This document shows positions 1-6,201 of a stretch of 7,444 nucleotides of DNA, piece after piece. The translations under genes were made by a program, and so were the position numbers. The notes under the pieces are model-generated. The model was not told the origin of the DNA, did not search any database, and saw only the letters and a list, made by a program, of their open reading frames with translations. Each line of letters begins with the position of its first letter. Position 1 is the first letter of the stretch. This DNA is from Dehalococcoidia bacterium (GTDB lineage Bacteria > Chloroflexota > Dehalococcoidia > GIF9 > UBA5629): contig DNCV01000049.1 of NCBI GenBank assembly GCA_003484395.1, positions 1-7,444 of the forward strand. The letters are read 5' to 3'.

Positions 1-527
1 GCAAACATCTTACCTACCTTGTTCTGCATAAGCGCTGTCTCCAGGTCTCCCGCCATGCCAAGATCCAAGGCATGAACAACATATCGACCATCATCCAGCA
101 TGACTGTAATAGTACCGGGCGTTAACGTTATCGAATTTGCCAGCGAAATAAAAGAGATATCCCTTTTATAATGACAATCGAATCGCAGGAATACAGGATC
201 CAGCGGCATCTTCGGACTAAGAACTACCTTTACGACGCCAATGTTCGCTTTGACGATGGCAAGGAGCAGCCATGGCGTATAAACCAGCATCCGCCAGAAG
301 CAGGATAAGGGAAAGAAATCGCTCACCTTATGCAATCCCGACCGTCCCGAGTACAGCAGATCATTTGTCAGAGCAGTTACTATTCCACAGGAAAGCACAC
401 CAAGGGATATATGCTTCAGATCGAATTGTCCGGAGAGAAGAAGCCACAGCATCAGCAAAGCTAAAAACTCGAGTATCACTGCAAGGTATCTTTTCCGCCG
501 GTTGTCCGGCTGCATAAAGTACGACAA
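1..527 (-). CDS. mnhE: Na+/H+ antiporter subunit E (MnhE/MrpE family), 3' end cut by window edge
   Basis: Reading the minus strand leftward from 527 gives an uninterrupted frame to position 1 (175 visible codons from the TTG), so only the last few residues can be missing for a family of about 160-170. Numbering from the in-frame ATG at 515, hydrophobic segments lie near residues 10-29, 36-55 and 76-99. They are followed by the family signature LSPKM (99-103), SLANSITLTPGT (124-135) and YVVHALD (145-151), which match MrpE proteins I know. The family is one subunit of the membrane multisubunit Mrp cation/proton antiporter. Start choice: TTG at 527-525 has the SD AAAGAGG (540-534) 6 nt away, whereas the ATG at 515 lies 18 nt from it, so TTG is preferred. 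Other Mrp subunits should continue beyond the left edge. Family call is strong; the exact start is less certain. Confidence 0.88.
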   Translation of the reverse strand, partial: MSYFMQPDNRRKRYLAVILEFLALLMLWLLLSGQFDLKHISLGVLSCGIVTALTNDLLYSGRSGLHKVSDFFPLSCFWRMLVYTPWLLLAIVKANIGVVKVVLSPKMPLDPVFLRFDCHYKRDISFISLANSITLTPGTITVMLDDGRYVVHALDLGMAGDLETALMQNKVGKMF

Positions 528-548
528 ACGCGGCCTCTTTACAGTTTT

Positions 549-580
549 ATTGTAGCATTCTGATGAAAATTACATAGCAA
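549..580 (-). promoter_or_regulatory. Candidate extended -10 promoter of mnhE
   Basis: On the minus strand TGCTACAAT (557-549) reads as an extended -10 element, TG-C-TACAAT. A weak TTGCTA (580-575) lies 20 nt upstream, too far for a good -35, so the extended -10 would carry recognition. Transcription would start near 542, giving a leader of only about 15 nt that contains the SD at 540-534. This supports mnhE being the first gene of its transcript. Based on consensus matching only. Confidence 0.4.
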
Positions 581-650
581 AATCCCACTTATTATACAGA
601 AAATTAAATAGGCACACAATTATCCGTATTCACAAATTTAAAAATGGTCA

Positions 651-684
651 GGCTAGAAGTCGATGCGCAGAGGCATATCTAGCC
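651..684 (-). terminator. Inverted repeat, possible weak terminator downstream of the SWIM gene
   Basis: A perfect 7-bp inverted repeat, GGCTAGA (651-657) and TCTAGCC (678-684), encloses a second 4-bp repeat, ATGC (663-666) and GCAT (673-676), giving a nested two-step hairpin. In the minus-strand transcript it is followed, after 5 nt, by CATTTTTAAATTT, a short U-rich stretch. That fits a weak intrinsic terminator for the SWIM gene, about 60 nt beyond its stop. The offset and short U-run make this uncertain; a protein-binding palindrome is the alternative. Confidence 0.35.
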
Positions 685-722
685 AGCTACAACAGTTACA
701 CCATCGGTCGCTCTATCCGGCG

Positions 723-748
723 CTAACCAGCAGAACTCTGCCAGTTAG
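723..748 (-). other. RNA hairpin overlapping the stop codon of the SWIM gene
   Basis: The arms CTAAC/GTTAG (723-727 and 744-748) and GCAG/CTGC (730-733 and 738-741) are separated by CA opposite CA on the plus strand. On the minus-strand RNA these become UG opposite UG, that is two G-U wobbles, so a continuous 11-bp stem with loop AGUU forms only in the SWIM transcript. The stem contains its UAA stop (747-745). No U-run follows, so this is more like a 3'-end stabilising or processing hairpin than a terminator by itself. Confidence 0.4.
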
Positions 749-1002
749 TCACTCATAGGAGATGAACGAGCCTCCGCCGGCAGCATCGGACCGAGAAGAC
801 GCTGAAGCGCCATGGTGTGACTGCAGTGTCCCCATTGTGTAAAGAAATCGCAAGTGCAGCTCCATTTGCCATCACGGCAACTGATACGATGCGTGCTATT
901 TTCCCCACTAAAGGTAGCTTCGAAGTCTAAGATGTTAATTCGTTCCGGTTGCTGTGCATAGCGTTTGGCTTTTTCAATCTTGCTGATGAGACTTGACTGC
1001 AT
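745..1002 (-). CDS. Small SWIM zinc-finger protein (85 aa)
   Basis: The 85-residue product carries a SWIM-type zinc site: Cys49, Cys51, Cys60 and His62 in the arrangement CxC-x8-CxH (CTCDFFTQWGHCSH, 49-62). Before it comes a beta-type segment (DFEATFSGENSTHRISC, 26-42) and after it a helix (TMALQRLLG, 63-71), as expected of the fold. The N-terminus (2-21) is a basic amphipathic helix. SWIM domains are known to bind DNA or proteins; here the domain stands alone with no helicase or transposase partner, so the role is unknown. A frame start exists upstream at 1068, but ATG 1002 has the perfect SD GGAGGTG (1014-1008) with 7 nt between GGAGG and the start, so 1002 is chosen. It is divergent from tldD and followed by two hairpins. 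Confidence 0.85.
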   Translation of the reverse strand: MQSSLISKIEKAKRYAQQPERINILDFEATFSGENSTHRISCRDGKWSCTCDFFTQWGHCSHTMALQRLLGPMLPAEARSSPMSD

Positions 1003-1020
1003 ATCGACACCTCCACTAAA

Positions 1021-1051
1021 AGTATACATCTCAATCAACTCAAAAGTCCAA
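1021..1051 (-). promoter_or_regulatory. Candidate promoter of the SWIM gene
   Basis: On the minus strand TATACT (1026-1021), preceded by TG, is a good -10 box. TTGGAC (1051-1046) lies upstream at a 19-nt spacing, slightly long. Initiation would fall near 1014, at the edge of the SD, so the leader would be extremely short. The zinc-ribbon gene downstream has the same TGTATACTT core. Consensus match only. Confidence 0.35.
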
Positions 1052-1111
1052 GAAATACAGCCAAACAAACAGTCTTCGAATTGACGTATTGCCTTTGATT
1101 AACTTCTCAAT

Positions 1112-1117
1112 TACAAT
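1112..1117 (+). promoter_or_regulatory. Candidate -10 box of the tldD operon
   Basis: TACAAT lies 9 nt before the only usable start codon of tldD (GTG 1127). The nearest good -35 match, TTGACG (1081-1086), is 25 nt away, too far for standard sigma-70 spacing. If TACAAT is the -10, the transcript begins within a few bases of the GTG and is close to leaderless, which would agree with the absence of a clear SD. Weak support. Confidence 0.3.
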
Positions 1118-1126
1118 AAGCCTACC

Positions 1127-2494
1127 GTGGATACCATACATGACCAGATTACCGACGCATTAAAAGGACACCATGCCGATTATATCGAGATGCGCATGGA
1201 CGAAAGCCAGTCAACGCGTTTGGCGTATCGGGGCAGACGTCTTGAGGAGATCGGGAGAACAGCCGGCAGCGGCGGAAACATCAGGGCACTTGTCAATGGA
1301 GGCTGGGGATTCGTCAGCTTCAACACAATGGACGCTCTCAGTGAAAAAGTAGCGCTCGCCGTTCAGCAAGCACGATTCGTCGGTAAGGAGAAAAGCCAGT
1401 TCACCCCGTTGCAACCGATCGTTGACACTGTCACAGCTTCCTCGAAAAAAGACCCCGGGAATGTCTCTCTATCCGCAAAGAAAGAATTGCTTGATAGCTA
1501 CAATGATATTATTCTCAGCACGCCGGAAATGCAAACATCCAATATCGGCTATGTCGATAGCCGGCGAAGGATAACCTTTGCCAATTCGGAGGGCAGCTAT
1601 ATCGAGCAGAATAAGATCGATTTAAATTGTAGATTGACAGCTATCGCCGCCAGAGACGGTACCGTGCAGCAGATCGGTTTGAGTCTCGGCAGCCCGGGAG
1701 ATTTCTCGGCAGTAGAATCACTGCACGATGAAGTACGCGAGATGGCACAGCGGGCGGTACGCCTGCTGTCAGCGCCGCAGGCAAAAGGTGGCGAATATAC
1801 CGTTGTCCTCGACCCGATATTAGCCGGCGTTTTCGTCCATGAGGCCTTCGGACATTTGTCAGAATCGGATTTCGTTTATGAGAATCAGCGTCTCCGCGAT
1901 ATGATGGTGCTGGGACGGAAATTCGCGGGAAAACACCTGAATATCGTCGATGGGGCAGCGGTACCCGGGCTCCGCGGCAGTTTCAAATATGACGATGAGG
2001 GCGTTCCCGCTCATAAAACCTATCTCATCAGGGAAGGCATTCTCTGCGGCAGACTCCACTCGCGGGAGACAGCAGCCAAAATGGGAGAGCAGCCAACCGG
2101 CAACGCACGGGCAATCAGCTACCATTTCCCGCCCATCGTCCGTATGACGAACACTTTCATCGAACCTGGAGCGACGACATTTGAGGAGATGATCGCTGAT
2201 ATCAAAGAGGGCATCTATGCAAAAGACTGGTACGGCGGCACAACCAGCCTGGAAATGTTTACTTTTTCCGCTGCTGAAGCATATATGATCCGCAACGGCA
2301 AGATCGCTGAGCTGCTGCGTCCGGTAACCCTCACCGGCAATGTGTTCACCACTTTAGAGAACATCGATGCTATCGGCAACGACCTTTTGATGAACCAGGG
2401 CGGCGGCTGCGGCAAGAGCGGACAATCGCCGCTGCCGGTATCGAACGGCAGTCCGCATATACGAATACGCCACTGCCTGATCGGGGGTAGTTAA
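1127..2494 (+). CDS. tldD: TldD family metalloprotease (catalytic subunit)
   Basis: The 455-residue product belongs to the PmbA/TldD family. It has the zinc motif HExxxH at 238-243 (HEAFGH), embedded in VFVHEAFGHLSESD. Downstream come the conserved FKYDDEGVPAH (286-296), PTGNARA (323-329) and the C-terminal GGGCGKSGQ (425-433), whose Cys428 corresponds to the third metal ligand known in TldD. The family forms a TldD/TldE heteromer that cleaves unfolded peptides inside a central cavity; in enterobacteria it matures microcin B17 and degrades the CcdA antitoxin. No signal peptide, so cytoplasmic. The start is GTG: an in-frame TAA at 1100-1102 and no other start codon between leave it as the only N-terminus covering the conserved AdYiEmR region (17-23). 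Only AATAAG precedes it, so no real SD. It heads a five-gene operon and abuts tldE. Confidence 0.95.
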   Translation: MDTIHDQITDALKGHHADYIEMRMDESQSTRLAYRGRRLEEIGRTAGSGGNIRALVNGGWGFVSFNTMDALSEKVALAVQQARFVGKEKSQFTPLQPIVDTVTASSKKDPGNVSLSAKKELLDSYNDIILSTPEMQTSNIGYVDSRRRITFANSEGSYIEQNKIDLNCRLTAIAARDGTVQQIGLSLGSPGDFSAVESLHDEVREMAQRAVRLLSAPQAKGGEYTVVLDPILAGVFVHEAFGHLSESDFVYENQRLRDMMVLGRKFAGKHLNIVDGAAVPGLRGSFKYDDEGVPAHKTYLIREGILCGRLHSRETAAKMGEQPTGNARAISYHFPPIVRMTNTFIEPGATTFEEMIADIKEGIYAKDWYGGTTSLEMFTFSAAEAYMIRNGKIAELLRPVTLTGNVFTTLENIDAIGNDLLMNQGGGCGKSGQSPLPVSNGSPHIRIRHCLIGGS

Positions 2495-2497
2495 GTG
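2483..2497 (+). promoter_or_regulatory. Ribosome binding site deciding the GTG start of tldE
   Basis: GGGGGT (2483-2488), inside the last codons of tldD, lies 7 nt before the GTG at 2495, which directly follows the tldD TAA (2492-2494). Stop and start are immediately adjacent, a layout typical of translational coupling and equal expression of the two subunits. Confidence 0.55.
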
Positions 2498-3799
2498 CAC
2501 GATATACTGAGAAAAGCAAAACGTGTCGCGGACCACGCTGAAGTATTTCGCATCACCTCGAAAAGGACGCCGGTGCAATTTGAAGCAAACCGGCTAAAGC
2601 AAATCCAGACAAAAGAGACGACCAGTACCGCTCTGCGATTGATCAAAAATGGTAGGACCGGATTTGCACAGGCGAGCGGCACCATCGATGATGATACCTT
2701 GATCGCCATGGCTCTGGATACCTGCCCCTTCGGTGCAGAAGCAAAATTTGCGTTCCCAAATCAGACTGATTTCCCTCAGGTCGCAGTATTTGATACTGAT
2801 GTTGAAAAGCTACCTCTCAACGAGATGATCGAGATAGGACAGCAACTCATCGATGCAGTAAAACATCATGCGCCTGATATCCAGTGCGAAGCGATAGTGA
2901 GCGAAGCGATAGCAACAGTCTCCATTGCCAATACCAGCGGCGGAAATGCTTCTTATACCAAAAGCGTATTTTCGCTTGGAATTGAAGGAGTACTTATTCA
3001 AGACGATGAGATGCTGTTTGTTGGAGACAGCGACAGCTCATGCCGCCCCATTCGCGATGGTAAACATGTTGCAGCGGATGTTATTCGGCAGCTTGACCAG
3101 GCTAAGCGAAAGGCGCCTATTGCCACAGCCCGTATACCTGTCATCTTCACGCCGCAGGGAATCGCCAGCGCATTCATATCTCCCCTTATGGTCGCGTTCA
3201 ACGGGAAGATGGCGCTCGACGGCATATCCCCCATCAGGGATAAATGCGGAAAGCAGCTATTCCATAACAATCTGACCCTTCGGGACGATGCCACCATTCC
3301 ATACGGAACAGGAAGCTCACCCTGTGACGACGAAGGCGTTGCTACACGGAAGATACCGCTCATCGAAAACGGCGTCGTAGCTCAATTTTTCTACGATCTT
3401 CAAACTGCCGCGCTGGCAAAAACGCAAAGTACCGGCAGCGGACATCGGGGAGGCGGCCTGCCATCGCCGTCTGCATCCTCGCTTATCATCGATAAAGGAA
3501 CCGTCGCATTTACAGATATGGTGAAGAACACAAAGGAAGGCCTTATCGTCGAGCAGCTTATGGGCGCCGAACAGGGTAACGTGCTTAACGGCGATTTCAG
3601 CGGCAATGTGCTCCTTGGATTTAAGATCGATAATGGGGAGATCACAGGGAGAGTAAAGGACACAATGGTCGCCGGAAATATTTATACTATTCTGAAAGAT
3701 ATTGAGGCTATCGGCAGCGATGCACGATGGATCGGCGGCATGCTGTATACGCCGAGCCTGTACTGTCCCAAGGTTTCAGTAGCGACGAAAGTGAGATAA
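2495..3799 (+). CDS. tldE: TldE/PmbA family protein (non-catalytic partner of TldD)
   Basis: The 434-residue product has the PmbA/TldD fold: an N-terminal domain with EVFRITSKRTPVQFEANRL (16-34) and GRTGFAQASG (53-62), and a C-terminal beta-rich domain with PCDDEGVATRKIPLIENG (276-293), STGSGHR (312-318) and GNVLNGDFSGNVLLGFKI (361-378). It lacks HExxxH and the GGGC motif seen in TldD, as known for TldE, which shapes the chamber rather than supplying the metal site. Its gene begins with GTG right after the tldD stop. It ends in tandem stops TAATAA (3797-3802), and the PAC2 gene follows 7 nt later. The PmbA family was first described in microcin B17 production. Length is normal for the family. 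A 15-bp tandem repeat at 2886-2912 encodes EAIVS/EAIAT within it. Confidence 0.93.
   Translation: MHDILRKAKRVADHAEVFRITSKRTPVQFEANRLKQIQTKETTSTALRLIKNGRTGFAQASGTIDDDTLIAMALDTCPFGAEAKFAFPNQTDFPQVAVFDTDVEKLPLNEMIEIGQQLIDAVKHHAPDIQCEAIVSEAIATVSIANTSGGNASYTKSVFSLGIEGVLIQDDEMLFVGDSDSSCRPIRDGKHVAADVIRQLDQAKRKAPIATARIPVIFTPQGIASAFISPLMVAFNGKMALDGISPIRDKCGKQLFHNNLTLRDDATIPYGTGSSPCDDEGVATRKIPLIENGVVAQFFYDLQTAALAKTQSTGSGHRGGGLPSPSASSLIIDKGTVAFTDMVKNTKEGLIVEQLMGAEQGNVLNGDFSGNVLLGFKIDNGEITGRVKDTMVAGNIYTILKDIEAIGSDARWIGGMLYTPSLYCPKVSVATKVR
2886..2912 (+). repeat. 15-bp tandem repeat inside tldE
   Basis: GCGAAGCGATAG occurs at 2886-2897 and again identically at 2901-2912, a period of 15 bp. It encodes the five-residue doublet EAIVS/EAIAT (132-141), so the reading frame is kept. 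It looks like a small in-frame duplication rather than a mobile or regulatory repeat. Confidence 0.6.
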
Positions 3800-3806
3800 T
3801 AACACT

Positions 3807-4676
3807 ATGAAAGATATTTTTACCTTGAAAAAAGATTTCATGCCCAGAGCCTGTGACATGATCGCCTCATGGCCAGGCATCAGCAATGTATCATTGCTCG
3901 TTGCCGGATACCTGAAAGACAAACTCAAGGCAGAGGAAGTCGGTAAGCTGGAACCTTATAATTTCTTCGATCCCACCGGTGTTATGGTAAAAGAAAACGT
4001 AGTCGAGGCGCCCCAATTCCCGGAAAACAAATTGTTTTACTGGCATAATCCTAAAGCGGAAAGAGATATCCTGTTATTTATCGGTGATGAACAACCGGCG
4101 GCCAAGGGATATGACCTTGCTCAGCGTCTTCTGGATATAAGCATAAAGCTCAAGGTTAAACGCGTTTTCACCTGCGCCGCTGCAATCGCCAAAATCCACC
4201 ATACGGAAAAGCCTCACGTCTGGGCAGCAGCAACCAGAAAAGACCTCGTGGATTATGTGAAACAATACAACGTCATACTCCGTGGCGCAGTACAGATTGC
4301 CGGCCTTAATGGCCTGTTTCTGGGCGTTGCTAAAGAGAGAAATGTTGATGGCTTTTGCCTGCTCGGAGAAGTACCGGCATATGCTACCCGTATCGCCAAT
4401 CCTAAAGCCGCGCTGGCAATTCTCGAAGTATTAACCAAAATGCTTACTATCGAGGTTGATTTAGCCGATCTTGTTAAACTGTCTGCCGACACAGAAGAGG
4501 AGATGAAGAAGCTGGCATCAGAGGCGATGGGAGAATTCATCAGTCGCTATACCCGGCCTGTTTGGCCTCAAGCTGAGGAGGAAGATGAAGATATGGAGGA
4601 AGAGGATATGGAAGACATCGATGACCTTGAGGATGATGAGGACGAAGATGAGGATGAAAACAAGGAGAAAAAATAG
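3807..4676 (+). CDS. PAC2 family protein with long acidic C-terminal tail
   Basis: The 289-residue product resembles the PAC2 (proteasome assembly chaperone 2) superfamily. The core (about 20-250) alternates strands and helices, including RDILLFIGDEQP (86-97), KRVFTCAAAIAKIHHT (118-133), AVQIAGLNGLFLGVAKERNVDGFCLLGEVPAY (161-192) and a helical end (200-249). From 256 to 289 the chain turns into a polyacidic tail in which 25 of 34 residues are Asp or Glu, ending in NKEKK. No signal peptide or membrane segment, so cytoplasmic. In archaea and eukaryotes this fold helps assemble the 20S proteasome; the role of bacterial members is not settled. It starts with ATG 7 nt after tldE, without a strong SD, suggesting coupling. 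The end of its coding sequence holds the SD of the next gene. Confidence 0.85.
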   Translation: MKDIFTLKKDFMPRACDMIASWPGISNVSLLVAGYLKDKLKAEEVGKLEPYNFFDPTGVMVKENVVEAPQFPENKLFYWHNPKAERDILLFIGDEQPAAKGYDLAQRLLDISIKLKVKRVFTCAAAIAKIHHTEKPHVWAAATRKDLVDYVKQYNVILRGAVQIAGLNGLFLGVAKERNVDGFCLLGEVPAYATRIANPKAALAILEVLTKMLTIEVDLADLVKLSADTEEEMKKLASEAMGEFISRYTRPVWPQAEEEDEDMEEEDMEDIDDLEDDEDEDEDENKEKK

Positions 4677-4679
4677 ATG
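4662..4679 (+). promoter_or_regulatory. Strong SD for the HEAT gene inside the PAC2 tail
   Basis: AAGGAG (4662-4667) lies 9 nt before the ATG at 4677, which directly follows the PAC2 stop TAG (4674-4676). The same bases encode the NKEKK end of the acidic tail. The sequence fixes the HEAT gene start and implies coupled translation. Confidence 0.7.
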
Positions 4680-5609
4680 ACAGACACGTCATCATCACTG
4701 AAGTCGGTAATAGACAGGATATGTAATCCCGACGAATATCTGACGGAGAAACAATTATCCCTGTTATCCAGGCTGAATAATGACGATGCCGTTCAATTTC
4801 AACAATCGTTTCATAAAGCCACAGCAGCAAGGCGACTCCAGATCATCTCGCAGATCACTCAGCTCAGTGAAACCGATTTTGTACCCGACTTCAGCAAAAT
4901 ATTTCTCATCTGTCTGGACGATCCCGATCAATTCGTTAGAGCACAGGCCATTCTTGGTCTGGGTATGGAAGAAGATGAGCAATTCGTTACCCCTTTAATT
5001 CACGCTCTTCATTCGGATTCATCCGCGGTCGTGCGTGCAGCAGCAGCCAAAGCGCTCGGACCATTCGCAGCGCTGGGCGAAATTGATGATATCCCAATGA
5101 GCTATACCGACAGTATCTATACAGCACTGGAAAGCACATTACTGAGTGAGTCGGAGACCGATGATGTAAAGAGTAAGGCGCTGGTAGCAATTGCATTTCT
5201 CAGCATGCCCAAGGTAGCTGAATTTATTGAGGAAGCGTACTACAGCGGCAACCCCACACGCAAAATCGATGCGATTCGTGCCATGGGAAACGCCTGCAAT
5301 CAGCGATGGCTGGATATCCTGCTGTCTGAACTGAACAATGAAAATACAGAGATACGAATTGCAGCCGTCACTGCCTGTGGAAAAATCGGGTCCGACGAAG
5401 CAGTGCCATTCCTTATCGATATGGCAGATGACCCCGAGCCTGCTGTACAGGAAGCCGCCATCTGCGCGCTTGGTGAAATAGGCGGCGACGAAGCAAAGGA
5501 AACATTAAACACACTGGTGGAAAGCCCGCGAAAACGCATTCGTACGGCAGCGCAAGCTGCTTTAAAGGAGATAAAATTTTGCGACGATCCACTATCCTGG
5601 ATGCCCTGA
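4677..5609 (+). CDS. HEAT-repeat protein
   Basis: The 310-residue product is largely alpha-helical with tandem HEAT-like units of about 30 residues. Clear units sit near 70-99, 103-131, 209-238 (WLDILLSELNNENTEIRIAA), 240-269 (DEAVPFLIDMADDPEPAVQE) and 271-299; more degenerate ones lie at 145-206. Each shows the usual helix, D-x-x-P or similar turn, V/I-R-x-A-A and a helix ending in ALG or ACGKIG. The first about 65 residues are a polar, helical N-terminal region without clear repeats. HEAT arrays are superhelical scaffolds for protein binding, with no catalytic residues expected; no partner can be read from the sequence. No signal peptide. ATG 4677 is set by AAGGAG. The last 31 nt overlap the GNAT gene. 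In context it is likely a scaffold or adaptor for the PAC2 or TldD/TldE proteins (inference). Confidence 0.9.
   Translation: MTDTSSSLKSVIDRICNPDEYLTEKQLSLLSRLNNDDAVQFQQSFHKATAARRLQIISQITQLSETDFVPDFSKIFLICLDDPDQFVRAQAILGLGMEEDEQFVTPLIHALHSDSSAVVRAAAAKALGPFAALGEIDDIPMSYTDSIYTALESTLLSESETDDVKSKALVAIAFLSMPKVAEFIEEAYYSGNPTRKIDAIRAMGNACNQRWLDILLSELNNENTEIRIAAVTACGKIGSDEAVPFLIDMADDPEPAVQEAAICALGEIGGDEAKETLNTLVESPRKRIRTAAQAALKEIKFCDDPLSWMP
5565..5581 (+). promoter_or_regulatory. SD supporting the TTG start of the GNAT gene
   Basis: AAGGAG (5565-5570) is 8 nt before TTG (5579-5581), inside the final codons of the HEAT gene. The SD and the TTG both lie upstream of the HEAT stop codon TGA (5607-5609), so ribosomes finishing HEAT can reinitiate on GNAT. 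Confidence 0.65.
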
Positions 5610-6148
5610 CACCTCAGGAACCGATCTTCGGCAAAAAAGTACGGCTTCGGAGCAAGCGATTGGAAGATGCCGCTACCGACTTCCGATGGCGCACCGATAT
5701 AGAACTGTGCAGGCTTGATGCCAGCCAACCGCTTACAAGCTCTTTCCAGGAATACCTGCGGTGGCACCAGGAGGAACTGTACTATATTACCCAGGGATGC
5801 CATTTCGCCATCGATACGCTCAATGGGGAGCACATCGGCAACTGCAGCTATTTTAATTTCGACGATATGAAACGAGAGGCCGAAATGGGTATTATGATCG
5901 GAGAGAAGACATACTGGGATCAGAGCTACGGTACCGATGCTATCCTGACATCACTGAACTACGTTTTTTCGCACAGCCCCATTGAAACGATCCACCTGAA
6001 GACACTGGATTGGAACTATCGGGCACATCGTTGCTTTGAAAAGTGCGGCTTTACCTATAGCGGCACAATCACTTCAAAAGAACACTTCTTTCTCACCATG
6101 AAAATTTACCGCGCCTCCGTTCTTCCGCAAAACGATCCGCAGCAATAA
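5579..6148 (+). CDS. GNAT family N-acetyltransferase (RimJ/RimL-like)
   Basis: The 189-residue product fits the Acetyltransf_3 type of GNAT fold. It opens with GKKVRLRSKRLEDA (18-31), the usual first strand. The acetyl-CoA region is AEMGIMIGEKTYWDQSYGTDAI (in pieces 101-110 and 111-122), with the pyrophosphate loop in the shortened form QSYGTDA. It closes with the typical motif B, NYRAHRCFEKCGF (146-158). Enzymes of this class move acetyl from acetyl-CoA to amines, often protein N-termini or small-molecule amines; the substrate here cannot be read. Start: TTG with AAGGAG 8 nt upstream, overlapping the HEAT gene by 31 nt. It is the last gene of the operon; a T-rich stretch at 6202-6211 lies beyond but no convincing stem was found. 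Cytoplasmic, no membrane segment. Confidence 0.88.
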   Translation: MRRSTILDALTPQEPIFGKKVRLRSKRLEDAATDFRWRTDIELCRLDASQPLTSSFQEYLRWHQEELYYITQGCHFAIDTLNGEHIGNCSYFNFDDMKREAEMGIMIGEKTYWDQSYGTDAILTSLNYVFSHSPIETIHLKTLDWNYRAHRCFEKCGFTYSGTITSKEHFFLTMKIYRASVLPQNDPQQ

Positions 6149-6201
6149 ATCGTTCGTGTACAAGCATAATCTCATCACTGGAATTTATGACAGCGGATTT
6201 A

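Noticed and set aside
272..517. An 81-codon plus-strand frame with an ATG
   Set aside because: It lies antisense to the clear mnhE coding sequence, has no family-like features and no SD.
651..748. tRNA or tRNA remnant in the spacer between SWIM and mnhE
   Set aside because: The stems do not give a cloverleaf and no GTTCRA T-loop motif or CCA-proximal acceptor pairing was found.
1003..1068. Longer N-terminus for the SWIM protein from ATG 1068
   Set aside because: ATG 1002 has a perfect SD at ideal spacing and the extra 22 residues would cover the promoter candidate.
1081..1117. TTGACG with TACAAT as a complete sigma-70 promoter for tldD
   Set aside because: The 25-nt spacing is far outside 16-18 nt; only the -10 was kept, at low confidence.
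2998..3363. A 121-codon minus-strand frame within tldE
   Set aside because: Shadow of the conserved tldE frame; no domain or SD.
5300..5833. A 177-codon minus-strand frame across the HEAT-GNAT junction
   Set aside because: It is antisense to two well-supported genes with recognisable domains, and no protein family is apparent in it.
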